Source of the DNA: Mesonia maritima
GTDB taxonomy: Bacteria; Bacteroidota; Bacteroidia; Flavobacteriales; Flavobacteriaceae
Direction: 5' to 3'
NCBI RefSeq assembly: GCF_042433895.1
Contig: NZ_JBHLUA010000004.1
Span: 1-64,000 of the forward strand
DNA length: 64,000 nucleotides
Numbering within the stretch: the first letter of the stretch is position 1; every line of letters begins with the position of its first letter. Below the pieces are notes generated by a model. It saw only the letters and a program-made list of their open reading frames with translations, had not been told where the DNA came from and searched no databases. Made by a program: the position numbers and the translations under genes. Of the stretch, positions 35,161 through 43,075 are shown in pieces.

Positions 35161-35456
35161 TTATAGGAATTAAGAATATCTTTTAGTTGTGTTTCTTGCA
35201 ACATCCCACTTTGTCGCCAAAGTTGTTTTCCATTTTTAAAAATTAAAAAAGTAGGCACGCCACGCACTTGATATTGACTTGCTAATGCTTGGTTTTTATC
35301 TACATTTATTTTAATAATTTTTATCGCGTCGCCCATTTCATCTTTTACTTGCTTAAGAATGGGAGCCATAGCTTTACACGGTCCGCACCAATCGGCGTAA
35401 AAATCGATAAGTACCGGCTTATCTGACTGGATTATTTCGCTAAAACTTGTTTTCAT
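35157..35456 (-). CDS. trxA: Thioredoxin
   Basis: A 99-aa thioredoxin that reduces protein disulfides in the cytosol. The active site is WCGPCK near 23-28, the cis-Pro is in RGVPTFLIF and the length is normal. It is divergent from usp3; the FNR-like site there has no -7 box at the right distance on this strand, so trxA is probably not part of the same regulation. Confidence 0.95.
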   Translation of the reverse strand: MKTSFSEIIQSDKPVLIDFYADWCGPCKAMAPILKQVKDEMGDAIKIIKINVDKNQALASQYQVRGVPTFLIFKNGKQLWRQSGMLQETQLKDILNSYK

Positions 35457-35552
35457 TTTTTTCAGATTTAATCTAATAAAATTATGGTGATTTAGAAAGT
35501 TTAAAAATGATTTCTATTTGCTTTTCTAATAATGAAGTCTTCTAGAAAGAAC

Positions 35553-35595
35553 TGATAAATATCATAGTTGATTGATTTTCTTTTGTTTAAATTTA
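35553..35595 (+). promoter_or_regulatory. FNR-like site and -7 box before usp3-nuclease-MBL operon
   Basis: TGATAAATATCA (35553-35564), a full palindrome in its half-sites, is centred 29.5 bases upstream of the first T of TAAATTTA (35588-35595). Confidence 0.7.
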
Positions 35596-35621
35596 ATTCG
35601 TTACCTAAAAATATAATTCTC

Positions 35622-36473
35622 ATGAAAAAGAAACTATTATTACCAACTGATTTTTCAAAAAATGCTTGGAATGCCTTAAAGTATGCTAGTGAATTATACA
35701 AAAACGAAGAAGTAGATTTTTATTTGCTCCATGCTTTTACAGTAGATAATTACCGTATAGAAAGTATGGCAGTGCCAGAACCTGGTGAAAAAAATTATGA
35801 GGAAGCAAAAGGCAAAGCAGAAAAGAATTTTAAAAAGCTATTTCAACAAATTGAATTGCTAGAAGTTCCTGCAAATCATAGCTATTTTTCTAAAGTGGTT
35901 TTTAACACGCCGCTAGAAGCTGTAAAACAATTTATAGAAGATAAAGATATTGATATGGTTGTTATCTCCAATAAAGGCGTTTCTGATGATGCGAAATCTA
36001 TTATGGGAAGTAACAGCGTAAATTTCATGGAAAAAATACGCAATTGCCCCGTATTCATGATTCCGGGTAATGTAGCTTTTAAAGAGCCTAATGAAATTGT
36101 GTTTCCTACCAGTTTTAAAACTCATTTTAAACGGAGAGAACTAAATTATTTATACGAGATTTCAAAAATTACAAATGCGCCAATCCGTATTTTTCATGTG
36201 GCTAAAGAAGAAAAACTTTCAAAAGACCAGCAAGAAAAAAGAGAGCTGTTGAAAGAATGTTTTGATGGGTTAAATTTTACTTTTCATACTGAAGATCACG
36301 ATGATATTCAAGAAGCACTTCACCATTTTTTAAAAAGTAGAGATAGCGAAATGATTGCTTTTATCAACAAAAAGCACGGTTTTTTTGAAAATATTTTCTC
36401 AAAATCCATGGTGAAGAAATTAGGATTTAACACCAATATTCCGGTGCTTACTTTACACGATTTACGCAATTAA
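35622..36473 (+). CDS. Universal stress protein
   Basis: A 283-aa protein starting MKKKLLLPTDFSKNAWNAL, the same opening as the protein at 16345, so the two are probably paralogues. The first UspA fold spans about 1-150 and the second is divergent. The ATG at 35622 is used because an upstream in-frame start (35568) would place about 18 residues before the normal UspA N-terminus and precede the promoter box. It is followed after 7 bases by the ATP-cone nuclease. Confidence 0.88.
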   Translation: MKKKLLLPTDFSKNAWNALKYASELYKNEEVDFYLLHAFTVDNYRIESMAVPEPGEKNYEEAKGKAEKNFKKLFQQIELLEVPANHSYFSKVVFNTPLEAVKQFIEDKDIDMVVISNKGVSDDAKSIMGSNSVNFMEKIRNCPVFMIPGNVAFKEPNEIVFPTSFKTHFKRRELNYLYEISKITNAPIRIFHVAKEEKLSKDQQEKRELLKECFDGLNFTFHTEDHDDIQEALHHFLKSRDSEMIAFINKKHGFFENIFSKSMVKKLGFNTNIPVLTLHDLRN

Positions 36474-36480
36474 ACTTACT

Positions 36481-37314
36481 ATGAAACCTAAAACCTTGCA
36501 AATAGTAAAATCTTCCGGAGAAAAAGTCTTGTTTTCTCAAACAAAACTTCGCAAAAGTTTAGCTAGGAGTGGAGCCGATAAAAATACAATCGACGAAATT
36601 ATTAATAAGCTGAACGACGAACTATATCAAGGAATTTCTACAAAAGAAATCTACAATCGAGCTTTTGCCTTATTAAAAAAGGAGAAAACCATCTATGCTT
36701 CAAAATATAAACTAAAAAAGGCCATTTATGAATTAGGTCCTACGGGTTTTCCTTTTGAAAAATTTATAGCAGCTTTATTACAATATTCAGGCTACAAAGT
36801 GGAAACAGGAAAGATTATGCAGGGTAAATGTGTGTCACATGAAATTGATGTTGTGGCTAAAAAAAACGAACAATATATTGTAGCTGAATGTAAATTCCAT
36901 AGCGATAAATCAAGTACTTGTAATGTAAAAGTACCACTATATATACATTCGAGATTTAAAGATATTACTGAAAATAAACAACATAAAGATATACTTCCTA
37001 ATCAAGGTTGGGTAGTTACTAATACCCGATTTACAAAAGATGCAATTACGTACGGAAATTGCGTTGGTCTCTATTTATTAAGTTGGGATTATCCTAAAAA
37101 AAATAGCCTTAAAGATCGTATCGATAGATTAGGGCTTTACCCAATTACGGTATCAACCTTACTTACTAAACGCGAAAAAGAATTTCTTTTAAGCAGAGAT
37201 ATTGTATTGGCTCGCCAATTAGAACAAGATGATTTTTATTTAGATCACTTGGGAATTTCAGAAATGAGAAAAAGACGAATACTTTTAGAAATAAAAACAC
37301 TTTGCAAAAAATAA
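36481..37314 (+). CDS. ATP-cone domain fused to Mrr-like restriction endonuclease fold
   Basis: A 277-aa fusion. Residues 5-88 form an ATP-cone, the nucleotide-sensing domain known from ribonucleotide reductase and NrdR (IVKSSGEKVLFSQTKLRKSL). Residues 90-200 form a PD-(D/E)XK nuclease of the Mrr type: FEKFIAALL with GY, then D123 in HEIDVVAKK and E136-C-K138 in VAECKFH. The tail (about 200-277) is helical. Both key acidic residues and the Lys are present, so it may cleave DNA or RNA under control of nucleotide state. It lies between usp3 and an MBL RNase-like gene (4-base gap), all behind one FNR-like site. Confidence 0.85.
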   Translation: MKPKTLQIVKSSGEKVLFSQTKLRKSLARSGADKNTIDEIINKLNDELYQGISTKEIYNRAFALLKKEKTIYASKYKLKKAIYELGPTGFPFEKFIAALLQYSGYKVETGKIMQGKCVSHEIDVVAKKNEQYIVAECKFHSDKSSTCNVKVPLYIHSRFKDITENKQHKDILPNQGWVVTNTRFTKDAITYGNCVGLYLLSWDYPKKNSLKDRIDRLGLYPITVSTLLTKREKEFLLSRDIVLARQLEQDDFYLDHLGISEMRKRRILLEIKTLCKK

Positions 37315-37318
37315 AAAT

Positions 37319-38689
37319 ATGGCTGAAATTAAAATTCATTTTTTAGGAGCTTCCGGTACTGTAACAGGATCAAAATTTATTTTAGAAACTCCCGGTTATA
37401 ACCTTATGATCGACTGCGGAATGTTTCAAGGTATAAAAGAATTACGAGAACAAAACTGGAAAGATTTCCCTTTTGAAACTTCAGCGATCGACACCATTTT
37501 ACTAACCCACGGGCATTTAGATCATACAGGTTATTTGCCACGATTAGTAAAACAAGGCTTCAATGGAAAAATTATAGGAACTTCTCCAACCTTAGCGATT
37601 ACTGAAATAATTTTATTAGATAGCGCAAAAATTAATGAGGAAGAAGCCGAAAAAGCCAACAAAGAAAACTATTCTAAACACGAGCCTGCTTTGGCTTTTT
37701 TTACAATTAAAGATGCTGAAAAAACTATCCGAAAATTTAAAGCTGCCCAAATTGACGAGTGGCATACATTAACAAAAGATATTAAATATCGATTTCGATA
37801 TAACGGTCATATAATTGGCGCTACGTTTATTGAGCTGGAGTTATTCAATAAAACATTTGTATTTTCAGGCGATATTGGACGTAAAAAAGACTTGCTTCTT
37901 TATCCACCCCAAAAGCCAAGATGGGCAGATTATCTTTTTTTAGAAAGCACCTACGGAAATAAGCTTCATCCGGAAGAAAGTGTAACTGAAAAATTAGTGG
38001 AACTCATTAATCAAACCGTACAAGCAAGAGGTACCTTTATTATTCCATCTTTTGCGGTAGAACGTTTACAAACCATTATGTTTTTACTGTGGAAATTATA
38101 CCAAGAAAGAAGAATTCCAAACATCCCGATTTTTATTGATAGCCCAATGGGAAATAATGTATTCTCGGTTTTTGAACAATTTTCCGAATGGCATAAAATA
38201 ACACCATCCCAATTTTCAGAAATGAAAGATAGAATGAATATAATCACTTCTTATAAAGAAACTTGGGAAACTATAGACGATCCTCGCGCAAAAATAGTAA
38301 TTGCCGGAAGCGGAATGGTAACCGGCGGAAGAGTACTTACTTATTTACAACAACTTATAGATAATCCAACTACGCTAATTTTACTTATAGGGTATCAAGC
38401 TGAAGCAACCAGAGGTCGCCAATTGCTAGAAGGCGCAAAAGAACTTAAATTTTTTGGCAAGTATTACCCCGTAAATGCGCAAGTACATCTTATAGAAAGT
38501 CTTTCTGCACACGCAGATCAAGCTGAAATTTTAGACTGGCTGAGCGATATTAAAAATATTCCGGAAGAAACATTTCTTATTCATGGAGAACCTACCGCGT
38601 TAGATGCCTTACGAGTTAAAATTAAAGATTCGTTGCAATGGAAAGTAAACATTCCAAAACTGAATGAGGTGGTAGAAATTCCTCTTTAA
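37319..38689 (+). CDS. MBL-fold metallohydrolase with beta-CASP/RMMBL domains (RNase-like)
   Basis: A 456-aa protein of the CPSF/YSH1-like branch. It has the metallo-beta-lactamase domain with THGHLDHTG near 61-69, further metal ligands (HIIGA, SGDIG), a beta-CASP domain (about 200-330, with FIIPSFAVER and GSGMVTGGR) and the C-terminal RMMBL segment SLSAHADQ...FLIHGE. Homologues act on RNA. It is probably co-transcribed with the ATP-cone nuclease, suggesting nucleic-acid turnover under stress. Confidence 0.9.
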   Translation: MAEIKIHFLGASGTVTGSKFILETPGYNLMIDCGMFQGIKELREQNWKDFPFETSAIDTILLTHGHLDHTGYLPRLVKQGFNGKIIGTSPTLAITEIILLDSAKINEEEAEKANKENYSKHEPALAFFTIKDAEKTIRKFKAAQIDEWHTLTKDIKYRFRYNGHIIGATFIELELFNKTFVFSGDIGRKKDLLLYPPQKPRWADYLFLESTYGNKLHPEESVTEKLVELINQTVQARGTFIIPSFAVERLQTIMFLLWKLYQERRIPNIPIFIDSPMGNNVFSVFEQFSEWHKITPSQFSEMKDRMNIITSYKETWETIDDPRAKIVIAGSGMVTGGRVLTYLQQLIDNPTTLILLIGYQAEATRGRQLLEGAKELKFFGKYYPVNAQVHLIESLSAHADQAEILDWLSDIKNIPEETFLIHGEPTALDALRVKIKDSLQWKVNIPKLNEVVEIPL

Positions 38690-38754
38690 ATACCTTAGAA
38701 GAGAAACAATCTTTTAAAAATCAATTCCTTTTTTAATTCGCTTTTTTTGAAAAC

Positions 38755-38797
38755 TGATAATTGTCATTTTTTTTCGTCTTCTCGCAAACTATCTTTA
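38755..38797 (+). promoter_or_regulatory. FNR-like site and -7 box before hsp20
   Basis: TGATAATTGTCA (38755-38766) is centred 29.5 bases upstream of the first T of TATCTTTA (38790-38797); the gene begins 30 bases later. Confidence 0.75.
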
Positions 38798-38826
38798 AGT
38801 ATTCATTAACCTAATACTTTTACATT

Positions 38827-39270
38827 ATGTCTTTAGTTAAATTTAATCAGAGAAAATTTCCTTGGCAAAAAGAGGGAATTACAAGTTGGTTTGACATCGA
38901 CAATTTTTTTGGACAAGATTTTTTTTCAAAAAATGAAAGTCTACCAGCAATGAACATTAAGGAAAACGACAATAGTTTTGAAATAGAGCTTGCCGTACCT
39001 GGCTTTTCAAGAAATGAAATTGAAGTTTCTTTAGAAAACAACAATTTACATATTTCTGCTACAAAGGAGCACGAAGAAAAAGAACAAAAAGAAGATTATA
39101 CGTATAAAGAGTTTACTTATAATTCTTTTAATCGTCAATTTCACCTTCCTCCTTCAGTAAACCAAGAACAAGAAATAAAAGCTACCTATAAAAATGGAGT
39201 TTTAAAACTTGACTTAGCAAAAAAAGAAGAGGCTATAAAACCGCCCAAAAAAACAATTAAGATTTCTTAA
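38827..39270 (+). CDS. Hsp20/alpha-crystallin small heat-shock protein
   Basis: A 147-aa chaperone that binds unfolding proteins. The N-terminal arm carries W and F residues (WFDIDNFFGQDFF), the alpha-crystallin domain spans about 38-130 (PAMNIKEND to GVLKLDLAKK), and the C-terminal KTIKIS replaces the usual IxI/V motif with IKI. It has its own FNR-like promoter and a terminator just after the stop. Confidence 0.93.
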   Translation: MSLVKFNQRKFPWQKEGITSWFDIDNFFGQDFFSKNESLPAMNIKENDNSFEIELAVPGFSRNEIEVSLENNNLHISATKEHEEKEQKEDYTYKEFTYNSFNRQFHLPPSVNQEQEIKATYKNGVLKLDLAKKEEAIKPPKKTIKIS

Positions 39271-39280
39271 CTACCAACCT

Positions 39281-39316
39281 AAAGGCAGAAGCCTGTTTAA
39301 AGGTTTCTGCCTTTTT
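39281..39316 (+). terminator. Rho-independent terminator after hsp20
   Basis: AAAGGCAGAAGCC, an 8-base loop, GGTTTCTGCCTTTTT (39281-39315): a 13-base stem with one wobble followed by T residues. Confidence 0.85.
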
Positions 39317-39327
39317 AACTCGCAGCC

Positions 39328-39765
39328 ATGAAAACATCTACACACCTTAAATATATTAAAGCGCACGATCCAGAAGGATTACACGAAGATACTACCCAAA
39401 CCTTATCAGAACTAGCGTTTATTGAAGACGAACTTCATTTCTTACGAGATCTAATTACAGAAAATACCCTTGAACTTATTGTCGGAAAACCTTTTGAAGA
39501 ATCAAGAAAACTGGCAGAGAAGTTAAGTTCGTTAGAAAATAAAGAAAAAGCCTTGTTGAAAGAACTAAAACAACATCATAATAACTTAGAATTATTGCTA
39601 GATGATATCGAGGTTCCAAATGAAGTGAAAGATTATAAAGACACGCATTATAAATTAATGATGAAAGTCATAAACTTTTATGCAGAAGTAAAAAGCGTAA
39701 AGCGAAATATTTTTAAGATTATAGCAGAAAACAGAAAGAAAAATAAAGAAAAACGATTGCTTTAA
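39328..39765 (+). CDS. Hypothetical coiled-coil protein
   Basis: A 145-aa hydrophilic, Glu/Lys/Leu-rich protein with no signal peptide, predicted to be nearly all helix; coiled coils look likely near 30-60 and 65-95. No domain recognised. It lies between the hsp20 terminator and the MBL-rhodanese gene (19-base gap), with which it is probably co-transcribed. Confidence 0.7.
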   Translation: MKTSTHLKYIKAHDPEGLHEDTTQTLSELAFIEDELHFLRDLITENTLELIVGKPFEESRKLAEKLSSLENKEKALLKELKQHHNNLELLLDDIEVPNEVKDYKDTHYKLMMKVINFYAEVKSVKRNIFKIIAENRKKNKEKRLL

Positions 39766-39784
39766 GAATTTAAATTGAGAACGA

Positions 39785-41200
39785 ATGAAAGTAGAACAAA
39801 TATACACCGGATGCTTGGCTCACGCCGCTTATTATATAGAAAATAACGGCGAAGCCGCTTTCTTTGATCCTTTAAGAGAAGTGCAACCTTATTTGGATAG
39901 AGCAAAAAAAGACAATGCAAAAATTAAATACGTTTTCGAAACTCATTTCCACGCAGATTTTGTGAGTGGTCATTTAGATCTTCAGAAAAAGGCCAATGCA
40001 AAAATCGTTTTTGGTCCTGGAGCAAAACCAAATTATGAAGCGATAATTGCTAAAGATCAGCAAATTTTTAAGGTAGGAAATTATCAGGTAAAAGTAATTC
40101 ACACACCTGGTCATACGATGGAAAGCACCACCTATCTTTTAATCGACGAAAACGGAAAAGAACACGGAATTATTACCGGAGATACTTTATTTATAGGCGA
40201 TGTAGGAAGACCCGATTTAGCGCAACATGTAGTTTCAGATTTAACTGAAGAAAAACTTGCCGGACATCTATATGATTCGCTGAGAAATAAAATAATGCCT
40301 TTAGCAGATCATCTTATTGTTTATCCTAATCACGGTGCCGGTTCTGCTTGTGGTAAAAAAATGAGCAAAGAAACCACCGATACGTTGGGAAATCAAAAGA
40401 AAACCAATTATGCCTTACGAGCAGATATGACCAAAGAAGAGTTTATTAAAGAACTTTTAGAAGGACTCACTAATCCGCCGGGATATTTTCCTAAAAATGT
40501 GTTGATGAACATTAAAGGCTACGAAAGCTTTGATGAGGTAAAGAAAAAAGCAGAAAATCCTTTAACACCTAATGAATTTGAAGCTATGGCAAATGCCTCG
40601 CAAGCACTAATTTTAGATACGCGTTCTGCTGAAGATTTTTCTAAAGGATTTATTCCGAATAGTATCAATATTGGATTAGACGGCAATTTCGCACCTTGGG
40701 TAGGAGAGATGATTCCTGATATTAATCAAGAAATATTATTAATTACTGAAAAAGGAAAAGAAGAAGAAGCAATTATCAGACTTTCTAGAGTTGGTTACGA
40801 TCATACTATTGGCTATTTAAAAGATGGTTTTGAAAGTTGGTTAACTTCAGGGAAAGATATTGAAAAAACTGAGCGAATATCGGCAGGAGAGTTCGAAAAA
40901 ATCTATGCTGAGAATGATTTAAAATTAATAGATGTCCGTAAAAAAAGTGAATTTGATGCCGAGCATGTTGTAGGAAGCATAAATATTCCTTTAAATAGCT
41001 TAAATACTCACTTAGCTGAACTTCCCAAAGAAGCGCCATTCATAATTTTTTGTGCAGGCGGCTATAGAAGTATGATCGCCAGTTCAATTTTAAAGTCCCG
41101 CGGTTGGGATAATTTTAAAGATGTTATTGGTGGCTTTAAAGCTATTAAAAATACGACGGTGAAAACATCAGAATATGTTTGCCCAACAACATTGCTTTAA
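39785..41200 (+). CDS. MBL-fold persulfide-dioxygenase-like protein with two rhodanese domains
   Basis: A 471-aa protein with an ETHE1-like metallo-beta-lactamase domain (1-240; THFHADFVSGH near 52-62, HTPGHT near 108-113 and GDTLFIGDVGRPDL) and two rhodanese domains (about 260-360 and 370-470). Only the second has the active-site cysteine (FCAGGYRS); the first has lost it. Such proteins oxidise glutathione persulfide and move sulfane sulfur, protecting from sulfide. It lies at the end of the stress cluster; 41201-41330 is non-coding before the convergent porin gene. Confidence 0.9.
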   Translation: MKVEQIYTGCLAHAAYYIENNGEAAFFDPLREVQPYLDRAKKDNAKIKYVFETHFHADFVSGHLDLQKKANAKIVFGPGAKPNYEAIIAKDQQIFKVGNYQVKVIHTPGHTMESTTYLLIDENGKEHGIITGDTLFIGDVGRPDLAQHVVSDLTEEKLAGHLYDSLRNKIMPLADHLIVYPNHGAGSACGKKMSKETTDTLGNQKKTNYALRADMTKEEFIKELLEGLTNPPGYFPKNVLMNIKGYESFDEVKKKAENPLTPNEFEAMANASQALILDTRSAEDFSKGFIPNSINIGLDGNFAPWVGEMIPDINQEILLITEKGKEEEAIIRLSRVGYDHTIGYLKDGFESWLTSGKDIEKTERISAGEFEKIYAENDLKLIDVRKKSEFDAEHVVGSINIPLNSLNTHLAELPKEAPFIIFCAGGYRSMIASSILKSRGWDNFKDVIGGFKAIKNTTVKTSEYVCPTTLL

Positions 41201-41330
41201 ATTTTCTTAACAAGAATTTTCTAATTCAGGTTTGCTGATTTTGCGTGATGCAGGCAAAATTTCTGTCTGCATCACAATGTATTGGCAGATAGTTCTACTA
41301 TAAAAATTCAAGTAAGTTTTTATAAAAACA

Positions 41331-42413
41331 TTAGAATTCTTTAGTGAATTTATAAGCAAGAGAGAAACCTATAAAAAAGTCATCATCTTGAAAGTTTTCT
41401 TTAGCGTTAAAGTAGTCATCATTTCCTTTAAAATATCGTGCTTCTGTTCGTAAATAAAGATTAGAGAAAGGTTGATAATCAAAATTTAAGGAGGTTCCAA
41501 AAGTATTAAAACCGTTTTGAGAAGGGTTAATTATTACACCATTCTCATCATTATAATATTCAAATCTAAGGGCCGTAGCGAATTCTGAAGTGAATTGATA
41601 ATGACCAATAAGAGTTGGAGTATACCAATAATCGTAATGTTTGCTATTTTTTTCAATTTGTTGCCAACCTATATCAAAACCTGCGGTTAGGCTTAATTCA
41701 CCAAACTTCTGAGTTACGAAAAAGTCATTAAAGTATCGCATTTTCCTTTCTTCATTTGGAAATTCTGAACCTACAAAAGTACTCCAATTAAAGCTGAAAT
41801 CATTTTTATGATAATTTAATTGTGTTCCTCCAGAAGGGATAGAATTTCCTTTTACTTTTTGAATGCGTTGCCAACCATTTACTAGTAAAGCGGCAAAATC
41901 CCAATGTTCATTTATTTTATACGATAGTCTAAAACCTGTAAGAAAATACGGGGAATTTTCAGCAGCAAGTGATCTTGTTAACGAAGGATTATTGATGGAA
42001 ATAGCACTTTCGAACCCAATATGAGAAGGTAAAATACCGGCATCTAACCAAATTTTTTCATTTTCATCTAACGCAATACCAACATTAGCCTCGTGAATTA
42101 ACCGAGCTGTTTCATTTTCTGCACTATAATTATCAATGGCGTAAGTACCTACTTGTAAGCCTAAATTAACTCTATATTTTTCTTGTTCTACAGCAAGTTT
42201 TAATAAGCCTAAATTTAAATTTGTTTCGTTATGACGATTATGGTTAAACAAAAAATCTTGCCTGTAATCGGTTTGTGCATTGTTAAAATCATAAATATAA
42301 TAAGTGTCTACAAACAATAGCATAGAAACCTGTGGCTGCGCTTTATCATTATTTTGACTCATCACAAAAAAGGGAATTGCCAAAAATAACGAAATCAGAT
42401 TTTTATTTTTCAT
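41331..42413 (-). CDS. Outer-membrane beta-barrel porin-like protein
   Basis: A 360-aa protein with signal peptide MKNKNLISLFLAIPFFVMSQ and a long series of alternating aromatic/polar strands ending in SLAYKFTKEF, typical of the porin-like 16-strand barrels of Bacteroidota (BBP2 type). The ATG at 42413 gives a proper signal peptide and an 11-base overlap with trkA; the longer frame to 42440 would add nine unlikely residues. Located after trkH-trkA, it may admit ions or small solutes; that is inferred from context. Confidence 0.78.
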   Translation of the reverse strand: MKNKNLISLFLAIPFFVMSQNNDKAQPQVSMLLFVDTYYIYDFNNAQTDYRQDFLFNHNRHNETNLNLGLLKLAVEQEKYRVNLGLQVGTYAIDNYSAENETARLIHEANVGIALDENEKIWLDAGILPSHIGFESAISINNPSLTRSLAAENSPYFLTGFRLSYKINEHWDFAALLVNGWQRIQKVKGNSIPSGGTQLNYHKNDFSFNWSTFVGSEFPNEERKMRYFNDFFVTQKFGELSLTAGFDIGWQQIEKNSKHYDYWYTPTLIGHYQFTSEFATALRFEYYNDENGVIINPSQNGFNTFGTSLNFDYQPFSNLYLRTEARYFKGNDDYFNAKENFQDDDFFIGFSLAYKFTKEF

Positions 42414-43071
42414 TACTGAATATTTTAGAGATAATTTCAATATTTTCTTTTCTTGTTACAATTAAAACGGAATCATTAACAAACACTTTGGTATCTCCTT
42501 TAGGAACTATTATTTGATTGTTCCTTTTAATAAGTGTGATAATGGAATTATTAGGAAGTACTTTTTGTTCCTTCAAATCTCTTACATATGAATTTCCTAT
42601 TCGTGAGTTATTTTCAACTTGCATTTCAAGTAATTCATAACCATCGCCTAAATCTAAAAACTCTTTTACATTAGAACCTTTTACAGATCTGTATAGATGT
42701 TTTCCGTTAAGCCGATAAGGACTTTCGACGGTGTCGATTCCGAGGCGTTCAAAAACCGATAAAAGTTCATCATTATTCACCGAAGTAATAATTCTTTTTA
42801 AACCTATTTCTTTGGCCATTAAGACAACCAAAGCATTTACAGCATCATCATTAGTAGTAATAATAATAGTATCTGCCTTTTTAGCTCCGGCTTCAATTAG
42901 AGTTTCTGGTTTGGTAGCGTCTGCATTAATTACTACACAATCGAAAGTAGTTGCTGCCCAATTGGCAACTTCGTTATTTTTTTCAATAACAAACACTTCG
43001 TGTCTGTCTGCGATAGCGGCTTCGATAACATGTTTTCCTGTACGACCTGCGCCAATAATTACTAAATACAT
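42403..43071 (-). CDS. trkA: Trk potassium uptake regulatory subunit TrkA
   Basis: A 222-aa cytosolic RCK protein that gates TrkH. It has one RCK_N (Rossmann) domain with the NAD-binding GAGRTGKHV near 7-15 and acidic E30 in VFVIEKN, and one RCK_C domain (about 135-222). Classical TrkA has two such pairs, so this is the short (KtrA-like) form. It follows trkH with a 4-base gap. Confidence 0.92.
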   Translation of the reverse strand: MYLVIIGAGRTGKHVIEAAIADRHEVFVIEKNNEVANWAATTFDCVVINADATKPETLIEAGAKKADTIIITTNDDAVNALVVLMAKEIGLKRIITSVNNDELLSVFERLGIDTVESPYRLNGKHLYRSVKGSNVKEFLDLGDGYELLEMQVENNSRIGNSYVRDLKEQKVLPNNSIITLIKRNNQIIVPKGDTKVFVNDSVLIVTRKENIEIISKIFSNEK

Positions 43072-43075
43072 ATGA

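Noticed and set aside
35522..35564. trxA as a member of the FNR-like regulon
   Set aside because: On the minus strand the sequence at the required distance is TTAGAAAA, which does not fit a -7 box.
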